From: Parvibaculum sp035325945
GTDB taxonomy: Bacteria; Pseudomonadota; Alphaproteobacteria; Parvibaculales; Parvibaculaceae
Assembly (NCBI RefSeq): GCF_035325945.1
Contig: NZ_DAOKYX010000027.1
Coordinates: 1-37,619 of the forward strand
Length of the DNA: 37,619 bases
Direction of reading: 5' to 3'
Below are positions 14,438 through 22,904 of the stretch, piece after piece (positions within the stretch are counted from its first letter, which is position 1; each line of letters begins with the position of its first letter). Both the position numbers and the translations under genes were made by a program. The notes under the pieces were generated by a model that did no database searches, was not told the DNA's origin, and worked only from the letters and a program-made list of their open reading frames with translations.

Positions 14438-15898
14438 ATGTTGGTGGTTGAATTCATGACGCAATCTTCCTTCGGCGGATCGTTCGCCATGGCTCTTGCA
14501 GCGCTGGCGCTCGGCGCCACGCTTGCCTTTTTCCCGTGGGAGGCGAAGGCCGACACGCGCGCCATGCCCGGTTCGGCAGCGGAGGTCACGCTTTCCTATT
14601 CCTCGCTCGTCAAGCGAGTCGCGCCCGCGGTCGTCAACGTCTATTCCAAGAGGGTCGTGCAGACGCAGCCCATCTCGCCCTTTTTCAACGATCCCTTCTT
14701 CCAGCGCTTTTTCGGCGATCGCTTCAGCTTCGGCATCCCGCGCGAGCGCGTGCAGCAATCGCTCGGCTCCGGCGTCATCGTCGGGTCTGACGGCCTCATC
14801 GTGACGAACTATCACGTCATCAAGGGAGGCGAGGCATTCAAGGTGGCGCTGGCGGACAGACGCGAATTCGAGGCGACGGTCGTGCTGTCGGACGAGCGCA
14901 CCGACCTTGCCGTGCTCAAGATCAACGCAAAGGGAGAGAAGCTCCCGTTCCTCACTTTCAAGGATTCCGACACCGTCGAGGTCGGCGATCTCGTGCTCGC
15001 GATCGGCAATCCTTTCGGCGTCGGGCAGACCGTGACATCCGGCATCGTCTCGGCACTCGCGCGGACGCATATCGGCGTCTCGGACTATCAGTTCTTCATC
15101 CAGACGGATGCGGCGATCAATCCCGGCAATTCGGGCGGCGCTCTGGTGACGACCGACGGCAAGCTCATCGGCATCAACAGCGCCATCTATTCGCAGAGCG
15201 GTGGCAGTGTCGGCATCGGCTTCGCCATTCCATCGAACATGGTACGGCAAGTTGTCGACAGCGCCAGAAACGGCGGACGCATCAAGCGGCCATGGCCGGG
15301 CGCGCAGCTACAGGCGGTGGACGCGCAGCTCGCCGAGTCGCTCGGCCTCGACAGGCCCGGCGGCGCGCTGGTGCGGGATGTCTTTGCCGGCGGCCCGGCT
15401 GCGCGGGCGGGCCTCAAGCCGGGCGACGTCATTCGCGCCGTCGATGGCTACGACACGGACGATCCGCAGGCCGTGCGCTACCGCTTCGCCACCAAGGCGC
15501 TCGGTGGCAAGGTCAAGGTGCGCTATCTGCGCGACGGGCGGGTGGCGGAGACGCAGGTCGCGCTGCAGCCTCCGCCCGAGACGCCGCCCGCCAACAAGAC
15601 GCTCATCAAGGGGCGCAATCCTTTCGCAGGCGCGACGGTCGCCAATCTCTCGCCGGCGGTCGCCGATGAAATCGGGCTCGATGCGCTTGGCGGAAAGGGT
15701 GTCGTCATCCTCGGCATCAATGACAGCACTCCTGCCGCGCAGCTTCAGTTCCAGCCGGGCGATATCGTGCTGGAGGTGGCCGGCCAGAAGATCGACTCGG
15801 TGAGCGAGCTTGTCGGCGTGACGGCGGCGACGCGGCAGCAATGGGACTTTGCCATCAAGCGCGGCGACCGGACCTTGACCGCGACGGTGGGGGGCTGA
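14438..15898 (+). CDS. degP: Periplasmic HtrA/DegP-family serine protease
   Basis: This 486-aa protein resembles DegP/DegQ proteases, which degrade or refold damaged envelope proteins. An N-terminal hydrophobic segment with a likely cleavage near AKA-DTR (about residue 39) targets it to the periplasm. The trypsin-like domain has His126 in VTNYHVI, Asp156 in RTDLAVLK and Ser232 in NPGNSGGAL, so the triad is complete. Two PDZ domains follow, one around GPAARAGLKPGDVI and one near the C-terminus with LQFQPGDIVLEVAG. I chose ATG 14438 because GAGAGGGA lies 7 nt upstream; ATG 14456 is possible. It is probably monocistronic and faces bfr. Whether it is DegP, DegQ or DegS-like cannot be decided from sequence alone. 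Confidence 0.93.
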   Translation: MLVVEFMTQSSFGGSFAMALAALALGATLAFFPWEAKADTRAMPGSAAEVTLSYSSLVKRVAPAVVNVYSKRVVQTQPISPFFNDPFFQRFFGDRFSFGIPRERVQQSLGSGVIVGSDGLIVTNYHVIKGGEAFKVALADRREFEATVVLSDERTDLAVLKINAKGEKLPFLTFKDSDTVEVGDLVLAIGNPFGVGQTVTSGIVSALARTHIGVSDYQFFIQTDAAINPGNSGGALVTTDGKLIGINSAIYSQSGGSVGIGFAIPSNMVRQVVDSARNGGRIKRPWPGAQLQAVDAQLAESLGLDRPGGALVRDVFAGGPAARAGLKPGDVIRAVDGYDTDDPQAVRYRFATKALGGKVKVRYLRDGRVAETQVALQPPPETPPANKTLIKGRNPFAGATVANLSPAVADEIGLDALGGKGVVILGINDSTPAAQLQFQPGDIVLEVAGQKIDSVSELVGVTAATRQQWDFAIKRGDRTLTATVGG

Positions 15899-15907
15899 GC
15901 CCCCGCC
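15886..15907 (+). other. Hairpin over the htrA stop codon, between convergent htrA and bfr
   Basis: GGGGGC (15890-15895) and GCCCCC (15899-15904) pair with the three bases TGA of the htrA stop codon as the loop; GG/CC pairs extend it around a mismatch. No T-run follows on either strand. It fills the 9-nt gap between the two convergent genes and may mark the transcript end or protect it. Confidence 0.4.
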
Positions 15908-16393
15908 TCAGGAGGAGGGCTTGCCGTCGCCGATCTGCGACTGGAGATAGTTTTCGAGGCCCACCGACTTCACCAGATCGAGCTGGGTTTCGAGGAAGTC
16001 GATATGCTCTTCCTCGCTCTCCAGTATGTGCTCGAAGAGTTCGCGGCTGACGTAGTCCTTCGCCTGCTCGCAATAGGCGATGGCCTCCTTGTAGAAGGCA
16101 TGGGCCGCATATTCGAGCTTGAGGTCGCATTCGATGCACTCGACGGGGTGTTCGCCGATCAGGAGCTTGTCGAGATCCTGAAGGTTGGGCAGCCCCTCGA
16201 GGAAGAGGATGCGCTCGATCAGGCGATCGGCGTGCTTCATCTCGTCGATAGATTCCTCGTATTCGATCTCGGCGAGCTTGTGGAACCCCCAGTTCCTGAA
16301 CATGCGGGCATGCAGGAAATACTGATTGATGGCGGTCAGCTCGAGCTTCAGCGCCTTGTTCAGATATTCGATGACCTTGGGGTCGCCCTTCAT
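15908..16393 (-). CDS. bfr: Bacterioferritin
   Basis: Bacterioferritin (161 aa) is the subunit of a 24-mer iron store that oxidises Fe(II) and keeps a mineral core in the cytoplasm. The di-iron ferroxidase ligands are all present at the E. coli positions: Glu18, Glu51, His54, Glu94, Glu127 and His130. Met52, the haem axial ligand, is present too, so the protein is probably haem-binding. The length is near the E. coli 158 aa. It follows bfd on the minus strand after 97 nt and is likely co-transcribed with it. It converges on htrA with a 9-nt gap. Confidence 0.97.
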   Translation of the reverse strand: MKGDPKVIEYLNKALKLELTAINQYFLHARMFRNWGFHKLAEIEYEESIDEMKHADRLIERILFLEGLPNLQDLDKLLIGEHPVECIECDLKLEYAAHAFYKEAIAYCEQAKDYVSRELFEHILESEEEHIDFLETQLDLVKSVGLENYLQSQIGDGKPSS

Positions 16394-16490
16394 CGCACCG
16401 GCCTCTCCTCGTCAAGGGGAGGGACAGTGTCGGCCGCTCATGGCGCGGGGGTCAAATGCAATCTCGGTTGGAGCGCAGCCGCCAAAGGGA

Positions 16491-16697
16491 TCAGTCGGCG
16501 GCCTGTAGGGCGCCAGCGAGGCAATCGCCGGCGCGCGCCTCGGCGATCATGTCGGCCATGCTTTCCATGCAGCGGCCGCATTGCGGCTTGCAGCCGGCGG
16601 CGCGATGCACGCCGACAGGCGAGGTGATGTGAGGCGCGTCGGCGAGGATCTCCCGCACGGAGCGATCGTTGATGGCGTTGCAGATGCAGACGAACAT
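16491..16697 (-). CDS. bfd: Bacterioferritin-associated ferredoxin
   Basis: This 68-aa (2Fe-2S) protein docks on bacterioferritin and supplies electrons to release stored iron. Cysteines lie at positions 4 and 6 (CIC) and at 40 and 43 (CGRC), the Bfd/Fer2_BFD pattern; Cys36 is an additional cysteine. The alanine-rich C-terminus is slightly longer than that of the 64-aa E. coli protein. It stands upstream of bfr on the same strand, and a Fur-box-like palindrome lies about 90 bp upstream, which would make sense for a gene induced by iron starvation. Confidence 0.93.
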   Translation of the reverse strand: MFVCICNAINDRSVREILADAPHITSPVGVHRAAGCKPQCGRCMESMADMIAEARAGDCLAGALQAAD

Positions 16698-16784
16698 GAG
16701 CCGCTATCCTTGCCGGCCGGGCCGCCGCTGGCAGAGGCGGAGCCGGCCAATCCGGGGCTGATCCTGCCATGGGGTGTGAAGAAC

Positions 16785-16805
16785 TGCAAATGCGAATAGT
16801 TTGCA
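16785..16805. promoter_or_regulatory. Fur-box-like inverted repeat upstream of bfd
   Basis: TGCAAA (16785-16790) and TTTGCA (16800-16805) form a perfect 6-bp inverted repeat around a 9-bp AT-rich centre (TGCGAATAG). Its half-sites and 21-bp span resemble the TGCAAAT-type Fur boxes I recall from alphaproteobacteria. It lies in the divergent region between bfd and rarA, 88 bp from the bfd start and 94 bp from the rarA start. Iron control is the natural reading because of bfd-bfr, but binding is not shown. Confidence 0.5.
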
Positions 16806-16898
16806 CAAATTGTCGCAGGTTCCGTCCCCGGTCGGGGACCCGCATCCGCCCGAAGCGACCCGGTGAGGGCGTGCCGAAAACATGCTAGACCGCTCCGC

Positions 16899-18203
16899 AT
16901 GAGCAATCTTTTCGAAGCCGCGGGACTTGAGGAGGGCGCGCCGCGCCCGCTGGCGGACAGGCTGCGCCCGCTGACGCTGGACGAGGTCGTCGGCCAGGAT
17001 CACCTGATCGGGCCCAAGGGGCCGCTCGGCCGGATGCTGGCCAAGGGGCATCTGTCCTCGATCATCCTCTGGGGCCCGCCCGGCACCGGCAAGACCACCA
17101 TCGCCCGGCTGCTGGCCGACAAGGTGGGGCTTCATTTCGAGCCCATGTCGGCGATCTTCTCGGGCGTCGCGGATCTCAAGAAAGTGTTCGACGCGGCGCG
17201 CGGAAGGCGCGCCATGGGCAAGGGCACGCTGCTCTTCGTCGATGAGATACACCGCTTCAACCGGACGCAGCAGGACAGTTTCCTCCCCGTCATGGAGGAC
17301 GGGACGGTGACGCTGGTCGGCGCCACGACGGAGAACCCGTCCTTCGAGCTCAATGCGGCGCTCCTCTCGCGCGCCCAGGTGCTGGTGCTCAACCGGCTCG
17401 ACGATGCCGCGCTCGAAAGACTGCTTCAGCGGGCCGAAGCGCATGTCGGCCGCAAGCTGCCGCTCGATGACGACGCGCGGGCGGCGCTGCGCGCCATGGC
17501 GGATGGCGACGGGCGCTATGTGCTCAATCTCGCCGAGGAGGTTCTGGCGCTCGGAAACGAAGAGCCGCTGGATACGGCCGCGCTCATCGGCGCCGTGCAG
17601 CGGCGCGCGCCGCTCTACGACAAGGGCCGGGAAGGGCACTACAATCTCATCAGCGCGCTTCACAAATCCGTGCGCGGATCGGATTGCGATGCGGCGCTTT
17701 ACTGGCTGGCGCGCATGCTTGCAGGCGGGGAAGACCCGCTTTATATCGTGCGGCGCATGGTGCGCATGGCGGTGGAGGATATCGGCCTCGCCGACCCGGA
17801 GGCGCTGCATCAGGCGCTCGCGGCGAAGGAAGCCTATGATTTTCTGGGGTCGCCCGAGGGCGAGCTTGCCATAGCGCAAGCCCTCATCTACCTCGCAACG
17901 GCGCCGAAATCGAATGCCGGCTACGTCGCATTCGGCGCGGCGAGGCGGGCAGCGAAGGAAACGGGCTCGCTCAATCCGCCCGCCCATATTCTCAACGCGC
18001 CGACGCGGCTGATGAAGGAACTCGGCTACGGCAAGGGATACATCTACGATCCCGACACGGCCGAGGGGTTTTCGGGGCAGGATTACTTTCCCGACGAGAT
18101 GGAGCGCCAGCAATTCTACCAGCCGGTCGAGCGCGGCTTCGAGCGCGAGATCGCCAAGCGGCTGGCCTATTGGCAGAGGCTGAGGGAGGAGAAGACGAAG
18201 TGA
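16899..18203 (+). CDS. rarA: Replication-associated recombination protein A (RarA/MgsA AAA+ ATPase)
   Basis: RarA (434 aa) is a clamp-loader-like AAA+ ATPase acting at stalled replication forks. Walker A GPPGTGKTT lies at residues 59-67, Walker B LLFVDEIHRF at 111-120, and sensor 1 GATTENPSF at 141-149. The C-terminal MgsA domain includes SALHKSVRGSDCDAALYWLARML and an ending YLPD-like variant QDYFPDEM. ATG 16899 gives the common MSNLFE start; the upstream frame from 16863 is not supported. Its stop overlaps the crcB GTG start by 4 nt, beginning a six-gene coupled run. Confidence 0.96.
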   Translation: MSNLFEAAGLEEGAPRPLADRLRPLTLDEVVGQDHLIGPKGPLGRMLAKGHLSSIILWGPPGTGKTTIARLLADKVGLHFEPMSAIFSGVADLKKVFDAARGRRAMGKGTLLFVDEIHRFNRTQQDSFLPVMEDGTVTLVGATTENPSFELNAALLSRAQVLVLNRLDDAALERLLQRAEAHVGRKLPLDDDARAALRAMADGDGRYVLNLAEEVLALGNEEPLDTAALIGAVQRRAPLYDKGREGHYNLISALHKSVRGSDCDAALYWLARMLAGGEDPLYIVRRMVRMAVEDIGLADPEALHQALAAKEAYDFLGSPEGELAIAQALIYLATAPKSNAGYVAFGAARRAAKETGSLNPPAHILNAPTRLMKELGYGKGYIYDPDTAEGFSGQDYFPDEMERQQFYQPVERGFEREIAKRLAYWQRLREEKTK

Positions 18204-18580
18204 ACAGCATTTTCGCCGTTGCTGTCGGCGGCGCGATCGGCTCGGTCGCGCGTTATCTCTTCAACCTTCAGGCCATGCGATTGCTCGGCCCGAATTTTCC
18301 GTGGGGCACGCTCGGCGTGAATCTCATCGGCGGCTTCATCATGGGCGCGGCAGCGGAGGCTTTCGCCTTGCGGCTGAACGTGTCGGCGGAGATGCGCAGC
18401 TTTCTCATGACTGGAATTCTGGGCGGCTTCACAACCTTTTCGACCTTCTCGCTCGATGTCGGCAACATGCTCGAGCGCCACGACGTCGCATTAGCGGGCC
18501 TTTACATTGCCGCTTCCGTCCTGGGCTCGATCCTCATGCTTTTTCTCGGCCTCTGGTCGGTCAGGGCGGTTCTCGCATGA
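18200..18580 (+). CDS. crcB: Fluoride channel CrcB/Fluc (GTG start)
   Basis: This 126-aa membrane protein belongs to the dual-topology Fluc channels that export fluoride. Four hydrophobic helices are visible. NLIGGF at 41-46 and the TTFSTFS motif at 78-84, which lines the pore and binds the central sodium, are conserved. GTG 18200 forms a GTGA overlap with the rarA stop, with GGGAGGAG at 18184-18191 as ribosome-binding site. A longer reading frame into rarA is less likely. No fluoride riboswitch fits, since there is no intergenic space. It overlaps the next gene by 4 nt. Confidence 0.94.
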   Translation: MNSIFAVAVGGAIGSVARYLFNLQAMRLLGPNFPWGTLGVNLIGGFIMGAAAEAFALRLNVSAEMRSFLMTGILGGFTTFSTFSLDVGNMLERHDVALAGLYIAASVLGSILMLFLGLWSVRAVLA

Positions 18581-19569
18581 GCGCGGTTACGCAGATCGAT
18601 GTGAGCGAAGAGGAAGATGGCCTCCGCCTCGACCGCTGGTTCAAGCGGCGCTTCCCCTCGCTCACCCATGGGCGGCTCGAAAAGCTGCTTCGCACCGGCC
18701 AGGTGCGGGTCGATGGCGCGCGCGCCAAGGCCAATGCGCGGCTCGCGGCGGGGCAGATCGTCCGTGTACCACCACTTGGCGCGGAGCTTCAGCCGGCGCC
18801 CGTTTATGAGCGCGAGGTGAGCGACAAGGATGCGGAGATGATCCGCGGCACGGTCATCTACAAGGACAAATCCGTCCTCGCGCTCAACAAGCCGGCGGGC
18901 CTCGCCGTTCAGGGCGGAACGAAGACGGAGCGGCATCTCGATGGCATGCTCGATGCGCTGACCTTCGAGGCAAGGGAGCGGCCGCGCCTCGTCCACCGCC
19001 TCGATCGAGACACGTCCGGCGTCATCATGCTCGCGCGCAACGCGCGCGCCGCTGCGGCGCTCGCCCGCTCGTTCAAGCAGAAGGATGCGCGCAAGATCTA
19101 CTGGGCGCTGGTCGTCGGCGTGCCGTCGCCGCGGCGGGGCACGATCAATCTTGCGCTCACCAAACAGGGCGGGCCGCGCGCGGAGCGTGTCTTCGCGGCG
19201 GAGGAGGGCGATGAGGATGCGCGAAATGCCGTCACCCATTATTCGGTGGTGGCGACCGTCAGCGACAAATTCTCATGGGTTGCCTTCATGCCGATGACGG
19301 GTCGCACGCACCAGATCCGCGCCCACGCGGCGGCGATCGGTGCGCCCATCGTGGGCGATGGCAAGTATGGCGGCGTCAAGGCGCATCCGGGCGGCGAGAT
19401 TCCGCGCCAGCTTCATCTCCATGCGCGTTCGCTCGACATCGCCCATCCCGATGGCGGCAAGCGGCTTTATGTGGAGGCGGAGCTGCCGCCGCACATGAAG
19501 AAGAGCTGGACGCTTCTCGGCCTTGATGAGCGCGACGCAAAAGATGCCTTCGAGGGGCTGGAGATATGA
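18577..19569 (+). CDS. rluC: RluA-family pseudouridine synthase (RluC/RluD type)
   Basis: The 330-aa protein has an N-terminal S4 RNA-binding domain (about residues 15-62, LRLDRWFKRRFPSLT). A RluA-type catalytic domain follows, with HRLDRDTSG at 140-148, where Asp143 is the predicted catalytic residue. GRTHQIRAHAA near the C-terminus is the other family motif. Such enzymes convert uridines in 23S rRNA; RluC is my best guess for the target, but RluD-like specificity is not excluded. The ATG overlaps the crcB stop by 4 nt, and its stop overlaps the next gene by 4 nt. Confidence 0.9.
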   Translation: MSAVTQIDVSEEEDGLRLDRWFKRRFPSLTHGRLEKLLRTGQVRVDGARAKANARLAAGQIVRVPPLGAELQPAPVYEREVSDKDAEMIRGTVIYKDKSVLALNKPAGLAVQGGTKTERHLDGMLDALTFEARERPRLVHRLDRDTSGVIMLARNARAAAALARSFKQKDARKIYWALVVGVPSPRRGTINLALTKQGGPRAERVFAAEEGDEDARNAVTHYSVVATVSDKFSWVAFMPMTGRTHQIRAHAAAIGAPIVGDGKYGGVKAHPGGEIPRQLHLHARSLDIAHPDGGKRLYVEAELPPHMKKSWTLLGLDERDAKDAFEGLEI

Positions 19570-20261
19570 CGCTCCGTCTCGTCGTGTTCGATTGCGACGG
19601 TACGCTGATCGACAGCCAGCACATGATCGTGGCGGCGATGGCGCATGCCTTCGAGGCGCATGGGCTCGAGCCGCTGCCGCGTGAAACGGTGCTTTCAATC
19701 GTCGGCCTCTCGCTTGACGAGGCGCTGTTCGCGCTGCTGCCCGAAACCGATCCGAGGCTTCGCCGCGCGGTCACCGAAGGCTACAAGGAGGCATTTCACC
19801 ATTTGCGGGCGCGGCCCGAGCTTGCCGAGCCGCTCTATCCCGGCGCGCGTGCAGCCGTCGAGGCGCTCGCGGCGCGCGACGACGTCCTGCTCGGCATTGC
19901 CACGGGCAAGTCGCAGAGAGGCTTGCGGCTGGCGCTGGAGAAGCACGACCTCGCCCGGTTTTTCGTCACCCTTCAGACGGCGGACGATGCACCCTCGAAG
20001 CCCCATCCGATGATGCTGCAACGTGCCATGGCCGAGGCGGGCGTCGCCCCCGGCCACACGGTGCTTGTCGGGGATACCTCTTTCGACATGGAGATGGCGT
20101 CGGCCGCCGGAACTCATGCGTTCGGTGTCGATTGGGGGTATCATGCCCCCGAGATGCTCGTAAAAGCCGGAGCGTCGCGCGTCTTGTCGGGCTTCGGCGA
20201 GCTTCAGCCGGCGCTCGAAGGCTTGTGGCGCCGGCCCGCACCCGGGGAGACATTCGGATGA
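19566..20261 (+). CDS. HAD-superfamily phosphatase, phosphoglycolate-phosphatase-like
   Basis: The protein (231 aa) has all HAD motifs: FDCDGTLID with Asp9 and Asp11, the motif II residue Thr113 in IATGKS, Lys145 in SKPHP and Asp170 plus Asp174 in VGDTSFDM. The helical cap between residues 15 and 85 places it in the phosphoglycolate phosphatase/beta-phosphoglucomutase-like subgroup. The substrate cannot be read from sequence. It is tied by 4-nt ATGA overlaps to the pseudouridine synthase upstream and to the AsmA gene downstream. A HAD gene next to rluC and an ATP12 gene is a recurrent alphaproteobacterial arrangement as I recall it. Confidence 0.88.
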   Translation: MTLRLVVFDCDGTLIDSQHMIVAAMAHAFEAHGLEPLPRETVLSIVGLSLDEALFALLPETDPRLRRAVTEGYKEAFHHLRARPELAEPLYPGARAAVEALAARDDVLLGIATGKSQRGLRLALEKHDLARFFVTLQTADDAPSKPHPMMLQRAMAEAGVAPGHTVLVGDTSFDMEMASAAGTHAFGVDWGYHAPEMLVKAGASRVLSGFGELQPALEGLWRRPAPGETFG

Positions 20262-22057
20262 GGACGATCGGCCGCCTACTGATACTTCTCGTTATCGTTC
20301 TGGGCGCGGCGCTCGTCGCCGTGAGCTTCGTCGATCTCGGCCGCTTCGGGCCACAGATCGAGGCGGCGGCGCAGAAGGCGACTGGCCGCAGCCTCAAGAT
20401 CGAGGGCCCGCTTCACATCGGCATTTCGCTCGTGCCGGAACTCGTCGCCGAGAAGGTGCGCTTCGCAAATGCCTCCTGGGGCACGCGGCCCGACATGGTG
20501 ACGGCCGACAGGCTCGGGCTCAAGATCGCGGTGCTGCCGCTGCTCAAGGGCAAGGTGGCGCTGAAGCAGGTCACTCTCAAGGGCGCCGACATCTATATTG
20601 AGACGGACAGGAGCGGGAAGGGGAACTGGGAGTTCGGTACCGCCGCGCCCGCGCAGGCCGCTCCCGCCGAAGGAGGCGGGATGGCGCTTGCAGGCGTGCC
20701 CGATGTGTCGATCACCGATCTCAAGGTCGCCTATCGCGACGGCAAGACGCAGAAGGTGACACAGGCGAATTTCAAGAGGGTTGATATCGCCGCCAAGGGG
20801 GCCGGGCTTCACGCGACCGTGGAGGGCGATGTGAACGGCTCGACAGTCGCCTTCGATTCCGACGTTCTTCAGTCCGCAAATGAAATCTCGCTGAAGAATG
20901 CCGCGCTCACCGTTTCCGGCACGAGCGCCAAGGGCGACCTGACGGTGGGCCTCGGCGGGCCGAAGCCGAGCATTGTGGGCGCGCTGTCGAGCCCGAAGCT
21001 CGATCTGACGCCGCTTGCCGCGGGCGGCTCGTCGAAGGGCGGCAAGGGCAAGGGCGGGCCAGTCTTCAGCCGCGACCCGCTGCCGCTCGATCAGCTCAAC
21101 GCGGCGAATGCCGATGTCACGATCAGCGTTGCCTCGCTCACATTCGGCAAGATCGAACTCACGGATGTGAAGCTGCCGATCAAGCTCAATAACGGCGCGC
21201 TCGATGCGCCGGTTTCCATGGCCTATCTCGGCACGCCGATCAGGGTGGGGCTCACGGCCAATGGAGGGTCGCGGAGCGTCGGGCTCGATGCGAAAACGGC
21301 CTCGCTCAATATCGGCAAGCTCTTCACCGATCTCGATGTCACCAACCTGCTTCAGGCACGGGCGGACATCGCCGCAAAGCTCAAGGGGCAGGGCCGCTCG
21401 CTTCATGACATCGCGTCGAGCCTTTCCGGCGAGACAAATCTCGCCGTGGGCGAGGGGACCATCAATTCCAAGATGTTCGCGATCGTCTCCAACGATCTCG
21501 CCAAGGCGATCATCCCGACCGGGCAGAGCGGCGAAACCGCGAAGCTCGTCTGCGCCCTCAGCGCGTTCGAGTTTCGGGGCGGCGTCGGCACGTCGAAGGC
21601 GCTGGCCGTCGAAACGGACAGCCTCGTCACGACCGGCAGCGGGACGATCAATCTCGGCTCTGAGCAGATCGACCTGCTGCTGAAGCCGAAGCCCAAGAAT
21701 GCGAGCCTTGCGAGCCTCGCCTTTCCGATCCGCGTTTCCGGGCCGCTCAGCGCGCCATCGGCCGGCATCGACAAGGAAGGTGCCGCGCTCGGCCTTGCGA
21801 CGGCGGCGGGCGGCGTGGCGCTCACGGGCGGCGTCGGCGTGCTTCTCCCGCTGATGAGCACGGGCAATGAGGGCGCTGCGGGATCGGGCGGCTGCGCCAG
21901 GCTCGCCGCCAGCGCCGCGCAGGAATCGGGCGGCGTCACCGGCGCCGTCAAGGGCGTGGGCAGCGCGGTCGGCGGCGCCGCTGAAGGCGCGGCCAAGGGT
22001 GTCGGCGGCGCGGTGGAAAGCATCGGCAAGGGTATCGGCGGGCTCTTCGGCAAGTGA
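20258..22057 (+). CDS. AsmA-family inner-membrane/periplasmic protein
   Basis: This 599-aa protein starts with one transmembrane anchor (residues about 5-24, LLILLVIVLGAALVAVSF). The AsmA opening LGRFGPQIEAAAQKATGRSL and IEGPLHIGISLVPELVAEKV follows. AsmA-like proteins are beta-rich bridge-type proteins linked to outer-membrane lipid homeostasis. A low-complexity segment SSKGGKGKGG lies near residue 260, and the last 42 residues (558-599) form a Gly/Ala/Val repeat tail. ATG 20258 overlaps the HAD stop by 4 nt; the longer frame from 20132 is a shadow of that gene. It lies 4 nt before the ATP12 gene. Exact function is unknown. Confidence 0.87.
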   Translation: MRTIGRLLILLVIVLGAALVAVSFVDLGRFGPQIEAAAQKATGRSLKIEGPLHIGISLVPELVAEKVRFANASWGTRPDMVTADRLGLKIAVLPLLKGKVALKQVTLKGADIYIETDRSGKGNWEFGTAAPAQAAPAEGGGMALAGVPDVSITDLKVAYRDGKTQKVTQANFKRVDIAAKGAGLHATVEGDVNGSTVAFDSDVLQSANEISLKNAALTVSGTSAKGDLTVGLGGPKPSIVGALSSPKLDLTPLAAGGSSKGGKGKGGPVFSRDPLPLDQLNAANADVTISVASLTFGKIELTDVKLPIKLNNGALDAPVSMAYLGTPIRVGLTANGGSRSVGLDAKTASLNIGKLFTDLDVTNLLQARADIAAKLKGQGRSLHDIASSLSGETNLAVGEGTINSKMFAIVSNDLAKAIIPTGQSGETAKLVCALSAFEFRGGVGTSKALAVETDSLVTTGSGTINLGSEQIDLLLKPKPKNASLASLAFPIRVSGPLSAPSAGIDKEGAALGLATAAGGVALTGGVGVLLPLMSTGNEGAAGSGGCARLAASAAQESGGVTGAVKGVGSAVGGAAEGAAKGVGGAVESIGKGIGGLFGK

Positions 22058-22061
22058 GCGT

Positions 22062-22877
22062 ATGAGTATGAGTGACGAGGATTCCATTTTCGCGCCTCTC
22101 CTTTCGGAGCTGGGACGCAACAGGCCGCTCGACGAGCAGGTCGAGCATCCGGGGCGCAATGCGCTCCGTACACTGCCGAAGCGCTTCTACAAGGAAGCGA
22201 CGGCTGCCCCCCTTGGTGGCGGCTTCACGGTTCTGCTCGACGGGCGCGGTGTCAAGACGCCCGCCCGCGTGCCGCTCGTGGTGCCGAGCGCGGCGCTGGC
22301 GCGCGCCATGGCGGAGGAATGGAACCGTCAGGGAGATCTGATCGACCCGCGCGGCATGTGGCTGACGAAGCTCGCCAATACCGCGATAGATCGCGTGATG
22401 TCGCGGCACGAGGCGGTCGTCGATGAAGTCGTGGCATTCGCCTCGAGCGACCTTGTCTGCTACCGCGTCGATCATCCGGTGGAGCTTGCCCGGCGGCAGG
22501 CGGCGCACTGGTCGCCGCTCGTCGAATGGGTGGCGCGCGAGTTCGGCGCTGCACTCAAGGTGACGGAGACAATCGTCCATGTCGTGCAGGACGACGTGGC
22601 CCTCGCCGCGCTCAGGGCGGCCATCGCGGATGCCGATGCCTTCGAGCTTGCCGCGCTGCATAACGCGGTGACGCTGACGGGCTCGGCGGTGATCGGGCTT
22701 GCGCTCCTCCACGGGCGGCTAGACGCGGGCCAGGCCTTCGACGCCGCGCATGTCGACGAAGCCTGGCAGATGGAGCTTTGCGGCGAGGACGAGGAGGAGG
22801 CCGCGCGCCTCGCCACGCGGCGCCAGGAGCTTGCCGATACGGCCCGCTTCCTCGATCTCCTTTCTGACGCTACGTAA
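22062..22877 (+). CDS. ATP12-family F1-ATPase assembly chaperone
   Basis: The 271-aa protein matches the ATP12 family, whose mitochondrial member chaperones the F1 alpha subunit. The signature is seen as RFYKEA (41-46), VLLDGRGVKTPAR (57-69), MAEEWNRQ (83-90) and LTKLANTAID (101-110). Alphaproteobacteria are the bacterial group that carries ATP12, consistent with mitochondrial ancestry. Two ATG codons are possible, 22062 and 22068; neither has a strong Shine-Dalgarno sequence, and coupling to asmA four nt upstream is likely. It ends the six-gene run begun by rarA. Confidence 0.9.
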   Translation: MSMSDEDSIFAPLLSELGRNRPLDEQVEHPGRNALRTLPKRFYKEATAAPLGGGFTVLLDGRGVKTPARVPLVVPSAALARAMAEEWNRQGDLIDPRGMWLTKLANTAIDRVMSRHEAVVDEVVAFASSDLVCYRVDHPVELARRQAAHWSPLVEWVAREFGAALKVTETIVHVVQDDVALAALRAAIADADAFELAALHNAVTLTGSAVIGLALLHGRLDAGQAFDAAHVDEAWQMELCGEDEEEAARLATRRQELADTARFLDLLSDAT

Positions 22878-22904
22878 GTTCCCGCCGCCGGAATCGAGTT
22901 GCAA

